From Pseudomonas indica NBRC 103045 (GTDB lineage Bacteria; Pseudomonadota; Gammaproteobacteria; Pseudomonadales; Pseudomonadaceae): a DNA stretch of 64,000 bases. Both the position numbers and the translations under genes were made by a program. Under the pieces are notes generated by a model. It did no database searches. It was given only the letters and a program-made list of their open reading frames with translations, and was not told the origin of the DNA. Below, piece by piece: positions 19,535 through 27,324 of this stretch (its first letter is position 1; each line of letters opens with the position of its first letter). The stretch covers positions 271,142-335,141 of the forward strand of contig NZ_BDAC01000004.1 in the NCBI RefSeq assembly GCF_002091635.1. Reading direction: 5' to 3'.

Positions 19535-20026
19535 ATGCTCGCTCTCGATCTCCTGGCCCATTATGCCCATCTGCTGTTCGCCCTGGTGTGGATCGGCCAC
19601 AACTACGCCAGCTTCGTGCAGCAACCGGCCTACGTACCGTTCCGGGGCGATGCCGCCGCGCTGGAACGCGACCTGGAGCGGCGGATGAAGCGCGAGCACG
19701 GCATCTTCCGCTACGCCTCGCTGGTGGTCTGGGCATCCGGCATGGCGATGCTCTGGCAGCGCGGCTGGCTGCCGGACGCCCTGCTGTTGCGCGGCCCGCT
19801 GGCGGTGATCGGCCTCGGTGCCTGGATCGGTACGCTGATGCTGCTGAACCTCTGGCTGGTGCTCTGGCCGCACCAGAAGAAGCTGCTCGGCTTCGTGCCG
19901 GCGAGCTTCGAAGAACGGGTGCGCTGCTCGCGCATCACCTTCCTGTCCTCGCGCAGCAACACCATTCTCTCGATGCCCTTGCTGTTCCTGATGGCGGCCG
20001 GCGGACATGGCCTGCACCTGTTCTGA
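19535..20026 (+). CDS. PuuD-like (DUF989-type) integral membrane protein
   Basis: A 163-residue protein with about four membrane helices. The start HYAHLLFALVWIGHNYASFV resembles the membrane domain of bacterial urate hydroxylase PuuD and related proteins, including the conserved His residues. There is no cytochrome c motif. It could be a heme- or quinone-linked membrane partner that reoxidises or exports the operon product; this is inference. It has GGAGG before its ATG, and its 3' end overlaps the SerC-like gene by 20 bases. Confidence 0.7.
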   Translation: MLALDLLAHYAHLLFALVWIGHNYASFVQQPAYVPFRGDAAALERDLERRMKREHGIFRYASLVVWASGMAMLWQRGWLPDALLLRGPLAVIGLGAWIGTLMLLNLWLVLWPHQKKLLGFVPASFEERVRCSRITFLSSRSNTILSMPLLFLMAAGGHGLHLF

Positions 20027-21086
20027 GGCGATCTACAACTTCGCCGCCGGCCCCTCGCCGCTGCCCGCCGAGGTGCGCGCGGCACTGCGCGAGGCGCTGG
20101 TCGAGCAGGGTCCGCTGGAGCAGCCGTTCGGCGCGGCGGCCGTCAGACGGATGCAGGAGGACGTCGAACAAGACCTGCGCGCCCTGCTGCAACTGCCCGC
20201 TCACTACCGCGTGCTGTTCCTCCAGGGCGGTGCATCCGCTCAGTTCGCCCTGCTGCCGCTGAACCTGCTGGCGCCGGGCCAATCCGCCGGCTACCTGGAA
20301 AGCGGCCACTGGGCGCGCAAGGCCATCGCCGAGGCACGCCGGCACGCTGCGCTGAAGGTGATCGCCAGCGGCGCCGACTCGGGCTTCCGCGCCCTCCCGC
20401 CCTTCGAGGCATGGCAGCTCGATGCGAACCTGGGCTATTGCCACGTCACCAGCAACGAGACCGGCGACGGCCTGCAACTGCATGACTTCCCCGAGCTGCC
20501 GGTACCACTGGTGGCCGACATGAGCTCGGATTTGCTCACCCGCCCGCTGCCGCTGGAACGCTTCGGCCTGATCTATGCCAGCGCCCAGAAAAACCTGGGC
20601 ATCGCCGGGCTCTGCCTGGTGATCGTCCGCGACGACCTGCTCCGGCCGCCGCGCCCCGGCCTGCCCTCGGTGTTCAGCTACGCCCTGCAGGCCGCCGCCA
20701 ACAGCCGCCTGAACACGCCGCCGCTGCATGCCCTGCACTGCGCCGGCGCGATGCTGCGCTGGATCGCCCGCCAGGGTGGCCTCACCGCCATGGCGGCCCT
20801 CGGCCTGGAAAAGAGCCGGAGGCTCTATCGCTGCATCGACGGCAGCGACCTCTACCACTGCCCCCAGCACACCACCGACCGCTCGCGGGTGAATGTCTGC
20901 TTCCAGCTCCGTGAGGAACGGCTGCTGCCTCTGTTCCTGCGCAGCGCCGAACGCCACGGCCTGCTCAACCTGCACGGCCATCCGGCGCTGGGCGGCGTTC
21001 GCGCCAGCCTCTACAACGCCATGCCGCTGGCTGGCGTGGACAAGTTGGTCGATTTCATGACGGCCTTCGAGCGCCAGCATGGCTGA
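20007..21086 (+). CDS. SerC-like PLP-dependent aminotransferase, divergent
   Basis: A 359-residue member of the phosphoserine aminotransferase family. The PLP-binding parts are intact: GGAS near residue 75, Asp171 and the Schiff-base Lys195 in YASAQKNLGIAGL. The region that in true SerC carries a conserved Ser-His-Arg substrate motif (after the first 35 residues) reads EQPFGAAAVRRM here, so the substrate is unlikely to be phosphoserine. The operon context suggests a substrate derived from the cross-linked peptide. Start chosen at MACTCSEAIYNFAAGPSPLP, which aligns with SerC N termini. Confidence 0.8.
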   Translation: MACTCSEAIYNFAAGPSPLPAEVRAALREALVEQGPLEQPFGAAAVRRMQEDVEQDLRALLQLPAHYRVLFLQGGASAQFALLPLNLLAPGQSAGYLESGHWARKAIAEARRHAALKVIASGADSGFRALPPFEAWQLDANLGYCHVTSNETGDGLQLHDFPELPVPLVADMSSDLLTRPLPLERFGLIYASAQKNLGIAGLCLVIVRDDLLRPPRPGLPSVFSYALQAAANSRLNTPPLHALHCAGAMLRWIARQGGLTAMAALGLEKSRRLYRCIDGSDLYHCPQHTTDRSRVNVCFQLREERLLPLFLRSAERHGLLNLHGHPALGGVRASLYNAMPLAGVDKLVDFMTAFERQHG

Positions 21087-21936
21087 GGTCCAGCAGTCGG
21101 ACGTCTCGCTGCGCCACCTCCGCGAGCGCCTGCGCCTGAGTCTGGCCTGCGCCGCCGCCCGCCTTGCCATCGAGGACGCCCCCTCCCGGCCGGTCGAGGC
21201 CATGGGCCTGCGCTTCGACACGCCCCTGGGCATCGCCGCTGGCTTCGACCGTCATGGCCGCCTGGGACGACGGGCCGGATCGCTGGGCTTCGGTTTCATC
21301 GAAGTGGGCAGCCTTCATCCGGCCGAATTGTCCGGCCTGCTCCGTAGCACGGGGACAGCGCAGTTGGGCATCAACCTCGGCCTGACGCCGGGTATTCCCG
21401 AGGCCGTCTTCCACGAAGCGCTAGCGCAGCTCTGGCCGCAGGCGGACTACCTCATGCTCAACCTGATCCACCCAGCCTGCGCGCCTCTGCTGGAGCCCGG
21501 CGCCCGCTCACACCTGACCCGCCTGCTGGCCAGCCTGCGCGAACGGCAGCACCGGCTCGACCGACTCGGCGGCCGCCAGGTCCCGCTGGCCGCCAAGCTG
21601 CGCTGCCTGCCGGGCGACCTGCCCCTCGACCTCGCCGCCCTGCTGCGCGACCTGGGCTTCGACGCCCTCCTCGCCGCCCACGACCCCGGCCCACCCGCCA
21701 CACCCCAGCGCTACCGCCACTGGCAAGACCCTGCCGTCCAAGCCCAGGCCTGCACCCAGATCGAACGCCTGCGCAGCCTCTGCGGCCCGCGCATGGCCCT
21801 GCTGTCGGTAGGCGGCATCCAGACCGCCGCGCACCTGAACGACCGCCTCGACGCCGGCGCGGAGCTGGTGCAGGTGTATGGCGCGCTGAAGGAACAGGGG
21901 CCGGGGGTGGCGGGGCGGATGTTGAGCCGCGGCTGA
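21079..21936 (+). CDS. PyrD-like flavoprotein, divergent
   Basis: A 285-residue protein clearly related to class 2 dihydroorotate dehydrogenase: PVEAMGLRFDTPLGIAAGFD and LGFGFIEVGSLHP match the FMN barrel. It is shorter than PyrD (about 340), lacking most of the N-terminal membrane-associated part. The active-site stretch with the catalytic Ser in PyrD (NISSPN) reads NLIHPA, putting His131 in its place, and the Lys of GLDKNG is Arg58. It is thus probably an FMN oxidoreductase with another substrate. Last gene of the operon, overlapping the SerC-like gene by 8 bases. Confidence 0.78.
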   Translation: MAEVQQSDVSLRHLRERLRLSLACAAARLAIEDAPSRPVEAMGLRFDTPLGIAAGFDRHGRLGRRAGSLGFGFIEVGSLHPAELSGLLRSTGTAQLGINLGLTPGIPEAVFHEALAQLWPQADYLMLNLIHPACAPLLEPGARSHLTRLLASLRERQHRLDRLGGRQVPLAAKLRCLPGDLPLDLAALLRDLGFDALLAAHDPGPPATPQRYRHWQDPAVQAQACTQIERLRSLCGPRMALLSVGGIQTAAHLNDRLDAGAELVQVYGALKEQGPGVAGRMLSRG

Positions 21937-22024
21937 CGGACGAACGGGCCTACGCCAGCCACCCCAGCGTGCCTCGACCCTGATGCTTAGCCAGTTGCCC
22001 GCCTGGCCGGGCGCGACACGCGGC

Positions 22025-22921
22025 TCAGCGCTCCAGCAATTGCCTGGCCTGCTCCGCCATCTGCCGGATCAGGGCGCTGGCGGCGGGATGCCGTCCGGCG
22101 CTGGAGCGGCTCACCGCATACAGCGTTACCGTGATGCCGGGCTGCAACTCGCGGGCCTGCAGCGCCGAGGCATGGACCAGTGCCGTGAAGGGATCCACTA
22201 CCGCCATGCCAAGCCCGGCCTCCACCAGCGAGCGCGCCACCTGGTAGGTCTGCACATGGGTGTTGATCAGCGGTCCGTCTTTCAACTCGTCCAGCCGACT
22301 ACTCAGCAAGCTGCCCAGACCATCGCGGGTATCCAGCGCAATCAGCGGCTGACCCGCCAGCTCGTCCAAGGCCATGGGTTTGCCAGCCAGCTCCTCGCTC
22401 CACTGGCCACGCCCCGCGATCACTCGCATGCCGCCCTGGGCCAGGCTCTCGCTGCGCAAGGCCGGATGTTTGGGTTCCTGCAGGCTGAAGCCGATATCCG
22501 CCTCGTGCAACAACAGGCTCTCGACCAGCTCCCGGGTGTGCTGGGTCGCCAGCGTGCAGGGCGTCTTCGGGTAGCGCCGTCGCCATTGCGCAATGCTGGC
22601 CGGCAGCAGGGTCTGCGCCAGGGTTGGCGTGGTGACGATGCGCAACGGGTGGTCGCTATGGCCGCGCAGGTTGCCGGCCAGCCGGCGCACCTCGCGCAGA
22701 TCGTCGAAAACCTTGCCGGTGGCGGCCTCCAGCAGGCGCGCCTCCGCGGTGGGATGCAGTTGTCCCCGAATCCGGGTGAACAGGCTGAACCCCAGCTGGG
22801 CCTCGGCATGATGCAGCGCCTTGGTCGCCGCCGGCTGAGTGATGTTCAGCAGCCTGGCGGCGCCGGTGACCGAGCCGGTCTGCAGGATTGCCTGGAAGAT
22901 CTCGATATGACGCAGCCTCAT
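22025..22921 (-). CDS. LysR-family transcriptional regulator
   Basis: A 298-residue LysR protein: N-terminal winged helix (RHIEIFQAILQTGSVTGAARLLNITQPAATKALHHAE) and a C-terminal co-inducer domain. It is divergent from the D-amino-acid dehydrogenase operon and probably controls it. I chose the ATG giving MRLRHIEIFQAI; a longer reading adds 26 residues unlike the family. Its 3' end is about 90 bases from the PyrD-like gene on the opposite strand. Confidence 0.88.
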   Translation of the reverse strand: MRLRHIEIFQAILQTGSVTGAARLLNITQPAATKALHHAEAQLGFSLFTRIRGQLHPTAEARLLEAATGKVFDDLREVRRLAGNLRGHSDHPLRIVTTPTLAQTLLPASIAQWRRRYPKTPCTLATQHTRELVESLLLHEADIGFSLQEPKHPALRSESLAQGGMRVIAGRGQWSEELAGKPMALDELAGQPLIALDTRDGLGSLLSSRLDELKDGPLINTHVQTYQVARSLVEAGLGMAVVDPFTALVHASALQARELQPGITVTLYAVSRSSAGRHPAASALIRQMAEQARQLLER

Positions 22922-23091
22922 GAGCTTTTCCCAACTCGGACAGGATGAATGCGGAGACGGCACCGCGCCCTTCCGGGCCACAACCCGGCGTCGCCCCATA
23001 GCCTGAGGTTATGGCTGCACGGCATCTGTTCATTCGTACTGCGCAGCCGACGACGGCAAGCTTGCCCCATCGAGCAGTCATGGAGGCAGCA

Positions 23092-24354
23092 ATGAGCAAG
23101 CACGTCGCAATAGTCGGGGGCGGGGTCGTCGGTCTGGCCACCGCCTATGCGCTGGTCCGCGAGGGTCATGAGGTCAGCCTGTGCGACAGCCATGCGCAGG
23201 TGGCCCAGGAAACCAGCTTCGCCAACGGCGGGCAGCTCAGCTATCGCTATGTGTCCCCACTCGCCGATGCCGGCGTGCCGTTCAAGGCCCTAGCCTGGAT
23301 GCTGCAGGGTGACGCCGCCCCGCTGAAATTCCACCTGCGCCTGGAGCCGCGGCAATGGCGCTGGTGCCTGAGCTTCCTCGCCGCCTGCCGCAGCTCGGTC
23401 AACCGGCGCAATACCGGGCATCTGCTGCGCCTGGCCCTGCACAGCCAGCAGGTCCTCGCGCAATGGCGTGCGCAGGACGGCCTGGGCGACTTCGCCTGGC
23501 GCAGCAACGGCAAGCTGGTGGTCTACCGCAATGCCGCCAGCCTGCGCCAGGCCGCCGGCAAGCTGAGCGAGGCGGCCGGGCAGCGGCTGCTCGATGCGGC
23601 CCAATGCCTGGCACTGGAGCCGGCCCTGGAAGGCATGGGCGGGCAACTGGCCGGCGGCATCTACAGCGCCGACGACGAAGTCGCCGATTGCCTGCGCTTC
23701 TGCCAGGTACTGGAACAGCGTCTGCAAGCCAGCGGCCGCTATCGCCGCCTGGGCGGCCGCCCGGCGACCGGTTTCGAGCAGGCGAGCGGCAGGATTCGCG
23801 CCTTGCGCCTGGGCGACGAGAGCATCGCCGCCGACGCCTTCGTCCTCGCCGCCGGCAATCGCAGTGCCGGCCTGGCCCGCAGCCTGGGCCTGCATCTGCC
23901 GATCTACCCGCTCAAGGGCTACAGCCTGACCCTGCCGCTGGCGCAGGACGCCATCGCCCCGGAGGTCAGCGTGACCGACTTCGACCACAAGGTGGTCTAC
24001 GCCCGCCTCGACCGCCAGTTCCGGGTCGCCGCGATGGTCGATATCGGCGCCCGCGACGCCCACCCCAGCGCACGCCGCCTGAGCGCGCTGCGCCGCCTGG
24101 GCGAACGCACCTTTCCCCATGCCGGCGACTACCGGCAGGCCGAGGCCTGGGCCGGGCTGCGCCCTTGCACCCCGCAGGGCACGCCGCTGCTCGGCGCCAC
24201 CGCGCTGAGCAACCTCTGGCTGAACAGCGGCCACGGCAGCCTGGGCTTCACCCTCGCCTGTGCCAGCGGCCAGATTCTCTCGGAGCTGATTTCCGGGCGT
24301 GCCAGCCCGATCTCGCTGGAAGGCTTGAGCCTTCCGCAATGCCACTCTCGCTAA
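23092..24354 (+). CDS. DadA-like D-amino acid dehydrogenase
   Basis: A 420-residue FAD-dependent membrane-associated oxidoreductase. The dinucleotide motif VAIVGGGVVGLATAYAL starts at residue 5 and the DadA signature ETSFANGGQLS follows. It should deaminate D-amino acids to keto acids, passing electrons to quinone. GGAGG lies 5-9 bases before the chosen ATG. It heads an operon with RidA, a class I amidotransferase-like hydrolase and an AGCS symporter. The real dadA is usually next to dadX racemase, which is absent, so the substrate may not be D-alanine. Confidence 0.82.
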   Translation: MSKHVAIVGGGVVGLATAYALVREGHEVSLCDSHAQVAQETSFANGGQLSYRYVSPLADAGVPFKALAWMLQGDAAPLKFHLRLEPRQWRWCLSFLAACRSSVNRRNTGHLLRLALHSQQVLAQWRAQDGLGDFAWRSNGKLVVYRNAASLRQAAGKLSEAAGQRLLDAAQCLALEPALEGMGGQLAGGIYSADDEVADCLRFCQVLEQRLQASGRYRRLGGRPATGFEQASGRIRALRLGDESIAADAFVLAAGNRSAGLARSLGLHLPIYPLKGYSLTLPLAQDAIAPEVSVTDFDHKVVYARLDRQFRVAAMVDIGARDAHPSARRLSALRRLGERTFPHAGDYRQAEAWAGLRPCTPQGTPLLGATALSNLWLNSGHGSLGFTLACASGQILSELISGRASPISLEGLSLPQCHSR

Positions 24355-24371
24355 TCGACAGGAGCCTTTAC

Positions 24372-24728
24372 ATGCACATCGAGCGTATCGCCAACACCCC
24401 GCGCCTCAGCGGCGCCGTGCTTCACGGCGATCTCATCTACCTCTCCGGCCAGGTTCCGGACGACCGCCAGTGCGACTGCGCCAGCCAGACCGAACAGGTG
24501 CTGGCCAAGATCGACAGCCTGCTGCAGCAGGCCGGCAGCCACCGCGCCAACCTGTTGAGTGTCCAGATCTGGCTGAAAGACATCGAAAGGGACTTCACCG
24601 CCATGAACGCGGTCTGGGAGCGCTGGCTACCGGCTGGTTGCGCACCGGCCCGTGCCACCACCCAGGCCGACCTCGCCTCCGCCGACGTCCTGGTGGAGAT
24701 GATGGTGATCGCCGTCCGCCCGCACTAG
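24372..24728 (+). CDS. RidA-family enamine/imine deaminase
   Basis: A 118-residue RidA (YjgF) protein. The family removes reactive enamines and imines, which FAD-dependent amino acid dehydrogenases such as the upstream enzyme produce. The usual conserved Arg is visible in PARATTQADL near residue 95. It starts 17 bases after the dehydrogenase gene with a GGAG site. Confidence 0.85.
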   Translation: MHIERIANTPRLSGAVLHGDLIYLSGQVPDDRQCDCASQTEQVLAKIDSLLQQAGSHRANLLSVQIWLKDIERDFTAMNAVWERWLPAGCAPARATTQADLASADVLVEMMVIAVRPH

Positions 24729-24740
24729 AAAGGAGCCGCC

Positions 24741-25457
24741 ATGCGCAAACCCCTGATTGGAATCACCCTGGATGTCGAACCGCAAGGCGGAGGCTACTCC
24801 AGCGACCCCTGGTATGCCCTGCGGGTCAACTATGCCGAAGCGGTGAGCGCCGCCGGCGGCCTGCCGATCGCCCTGCCCCATGATTGCCAGGCCGTGACGG
24901 ATTACCTGGAGCGAATCGACGCCCTGCTGGTCAGCGGCGGCATGTTCGACATCCCGCCGGAACTCTACAACCAGAGCACGCAGCACCAGAGCGTGAGCAC
25001 CAAGGCGACGCGCACCCGCTTCGAGATGACCCTGCTGCGCGGCGCGCTGGAGCGGGACATGCCGGTGCTGGGCATCTGCGGCGGCATGCAACTGCTGGTG
25101 GTCGCCTCGGGCGGCAGCCTCTACCAGGATCTCGCCAGCGACATGCCCGGCGCCCTCGAGCACATGCAGACCACGGCCCACGACCACCCCTGGCACAGCG
25201 TGGCGATCACCCCGGACAGCCAGTTGCAGCGTGTGCTCGACTGCAGCCAGCTGCACGTCAACTCGGTGCACCACCAGGGCGCCTGCCAACTGCCGGACAA
25301 CCTGTTGCCGGCCGCCCGGGCCGAGGATGGCCTGATCGAAGCGGTGGAGCGCCGCGATCGACGCTTCGCCCTGGGCCTGCAGTGGCACCCGGAATACCGC
25401 ATCAACCCGGAGGAAAGCCGCCTGTTCCAGGCCTTCGTGGATGCCGCCCGTTCATAA
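24741..25457 (+). CDS. Gamma-glutamyl hydrolase family protein (peptidase C26, PuuD-type amidase)
   Basis: A 238-residue class I glutamine-amidotransferase-like hydrolase. The nucleophile Cys lies in LGICGGMQLL (about residue 113) and the His-Glu pair in LGLQWHPEY near the C terminus. Members cleave gamma-glutamyl amides such as gamma-glutamyl-GABA. Together with a D-amino-acid dehydrogenase and RidA it suggests use of a gamma-glutamyl-blocked amine or amino acid. It starts 12 bases after ridA. Confidence 0.85.
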   Translation: MRKPLIGITLDVEPQGGGYSSDPWYALRVNYAEAVSAAGGLPIALPHDCQAVTDYLERIDALLVSGGMFDIPPELYNQSTQHQSVSTKATRTRFEMTLLRGALERDMPVLGICGGMQLLVVASGGSLYQDLASDMPGALEHMQTTAHDHPWHSVAITPDSQLQRVLDCSQLHVNSVHHQGACQLPDNLLPAARAEDGLIEAVERRDRRFALGLQWHPEYRINPEESRLFQAFVDAARS

Positions 25458-25592
25458 CGAGAATCGACAGGTCGTCGAGAACCCGCCAGCGCAACGCCTC
25501 CGGCCGCGCCCTGCGGTTCTCCGCACCTGGCACGTCACAAGCTGAATCGTTCTGCCTCGACAATCCCAATTCCAATCGCAGAGAGCTTCGCC

Positions 25593-27044
25593 ATGCTTAA
25601 CCTCCTCAACGACTTGCTCTGGGGCAAGGTCCTGATCGTCACCCTCGTGGTCATCGGCTTGCTGTTCACCTGCAGTTCCCGTTTCGTACAACTGCGCCAC
25701 TTCGCCGCCATGTTCGGCATCCTGCGCAGCGCCTTTCAACACCAGAAAGGGCAGATCAGCTCGTTTCAGGCCCTGACCCTGAGCGTCGCCGGGCGCGTTG
25801 GCGCCGGCAATATCGCCGGTGTCGCCGTCGCCATCACCCTGGGCGGCCCGGGGGCCGTGTTCTGGATGTGGATGATCGGCCTGCTCGGCATGGCCACCAG
25901 CTTCTTCGAATGCACCCTGGCCCAGGCCTTCAAGGTGCGTGGCAGCGACGGCCTGTATCGCGGCGGGCCGGCCTTCTACATCAAGGCCGGACTGAAATCG
26001 CCCAGGCTGGCGGTGGTTTTCTCGGTCCTGCTGCTGGTGACGTTCGGCTTCGGCTTCAGCGCCCTGCAGTCCTACACCATCGCCACCTCGCTCAACGACA
26101 CCCTCGGCTTGCCGGCCTACGCCTGCGCCGCGCTGATCGTCGGCCTGCTCGCCGCGATCATCTTCGGCGGCCTGCAACGCATCGCCAGATTCGCCGAATT
26201 GCTGGTACCGGTGATGGCCCTGGGTTACCTGGCGATGACCCTGTACGTGCTGGGCAGCCATGCGGAGCGCATTCCCGAAGCCCTGCTGATGATCTTCAAC
26301 AGCGCGTTCGGCCTGGACCAGGCGCTCGGTGGCGGTGTCGGCGCGGCCATACTGCACGGCATCAAGCGCGGCCTGTTCTCCAACGAAGCCGGCCTCGGCA
26401 GTGCCCCCAACGTGGCGGCGGTGGCCGAGGTCCCGCACCCGGTCAACCAGGGCATCGTGCAGGCGTTCAGCGTGTTCATCGACACCCTGGTGCTGTGCAG
26501 CTGCACGGCGATGATCGTCCTGCTATCGGACGCCTACCAGCTGGGCGGCAACCTCGGCGGCATCGCCCTGACCCAGGCCGCCATGGCCGAGCACGTGGGA
26601 GAGTGGGGACGCGTCTTCGTCAGCCTGGCGCTGTTCTTCTTCTGCTTCACCTCGATCATCTACAACTACTACCTGGGTGAGAACAGCCTGAGCTTCATGG
26701 GCCTGGACAATCCGCTGGCGGTGTCCGGCTTGCGCCTGCTGACCCTGGTGCTGATCCTCTGGGGCGCGCTGCAGGACCTCAACACGGTGTTCGCCTTCGC
26801 CGACCTGACCATGGCCCTGCTCGCCCTGGTCAACCTGGCCGCCCTCGTCCTACTGCTCAGGATTGGCCTGCGCCTGATGCGCGACTATGAGCGCCAGCGT
26901 GCCGCCGGCGTGGCCCGCCCCGGTTTCGATCCGCGCCTGTTCCCCGACCTGGACATCGACCCGCAGGCCTGGCCGACTCCGCCCGGGCATACCGCTCCAG
27001 CCGACGTGGTGGATACGGGCAGAGCGCAGTCCCAGCCTTCCTGA
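25593..27044 (+). CDS. Sodium:alanine/glycine symporter (AGCS family)
   Basis: A 483-residue transporter with about ten membrane helices and the AGCS signature SVAGRVGAGNIAGVAVAITL near residue 65. It should import the amino acid oxidised by the upstream enzymes with Na+. The gap of 135 bases before it contains no clear terminator, so it is likely the last gene of the operon. The C-terminal tail of about 40 residues is cytoplasmic and rich in Pro and Asp. Confidence 0.88.
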   Translation: MLNLLNDLLWGKVLIVTLVVIGLLFTCSSRFVQLRHFAAMFGILRSAFQHQKGQISSFQALTLSVAGRVGAGNIAGVAVAITLGGPGAVFWMWMIGLLGMATSFFECTLAQAFKVRGSDGLYRGGPAFYIKAGLKSPRLAVVFSVLLLVTFGFGFSALQSYTIATSLNDTLGLPAYACAALIVGLLAAIIFGGLQRIARFAELLVPVMALGYLAMTLYVLGSHAERIPEALLMIFNSAFGLDQALGGGVGAAILHGIKRGLFSNEAGLGSAPNVAAVAEVPHPVNQGIVQAFSVFIDTLVLCSCTAMIVLLSDAYQLGGNLGGIALTQAAMAEHVGEWGRVFVSLALFFFCFTSIIYNYYLGENSLSFMGLDNPLAVSGLRLLTLVLILWGALQDLNTVFAFADLTMALLALVNLAALVLLLRIGLRLMRDYERQRAAGVARPGFDPRLFPDLDIDPQAWPTPPGHTAPADVVDTGRAQSQPS

Positions 27045-27060
27045 TCTCTCGCCGACTGAA

Positions 27061-27078
27061 GCCCGCCTGACGGCGGGC
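27061..27078 (+). terminator. Hairpin after the AGCS symporter gene
   Basis: A perfect 7-bp stem, GCCCGCCTGACGGCGGGC, begins 17 bases after the stop. There is no T-run, so termination efficiency is uncertain. Confidence 0.5.
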
Positions 27079-27278
27079 TGCTGCGACGTTCCCTTCAGAG
27101 CCTTCAAGCTGGTGGCCAGTTCGCCGCTATCGAAATGCCCCTGCCACATGCGAATCAAAAAGCACCGTAGTGCCCGGTATGCTTGGTCGCCGAGAACTCG
27201 GCCTGCAGCTCTATATTAAAGTTGGGGAAGTGGAGCGGCGGCTATTGAACGAGCCAGTCACTCTGGGATTGCGATGGC

Positions 27279-27309
27279 AAAAAAAGGCCGGCTATCCAGC
27301 CGGCCTTCT
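27279..27309 (-). terminator. Rho-independent terminator for the PQQ alcohol dehydrogenase
   Basis: A perfect 10-bp stem (AAGGCCGGCT / AGCCGGCCTT, loop ATCC) followed on the minus strand by a run of seven T. It begins about 17 bases past the stop codon. Confidence 0.92.
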
Positions 27310-27324
27310 TCCACCGCGTTCAAC

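Noticed and set aside
20007..21936. Housekeeping serC and pyrD as the identity of the two enzymes in the PQQ-like operon
   Set aside because: Key substrate and catalytic residues differ and the genes overlap a peptide-modification operon; housekeeping roles are unlikely.
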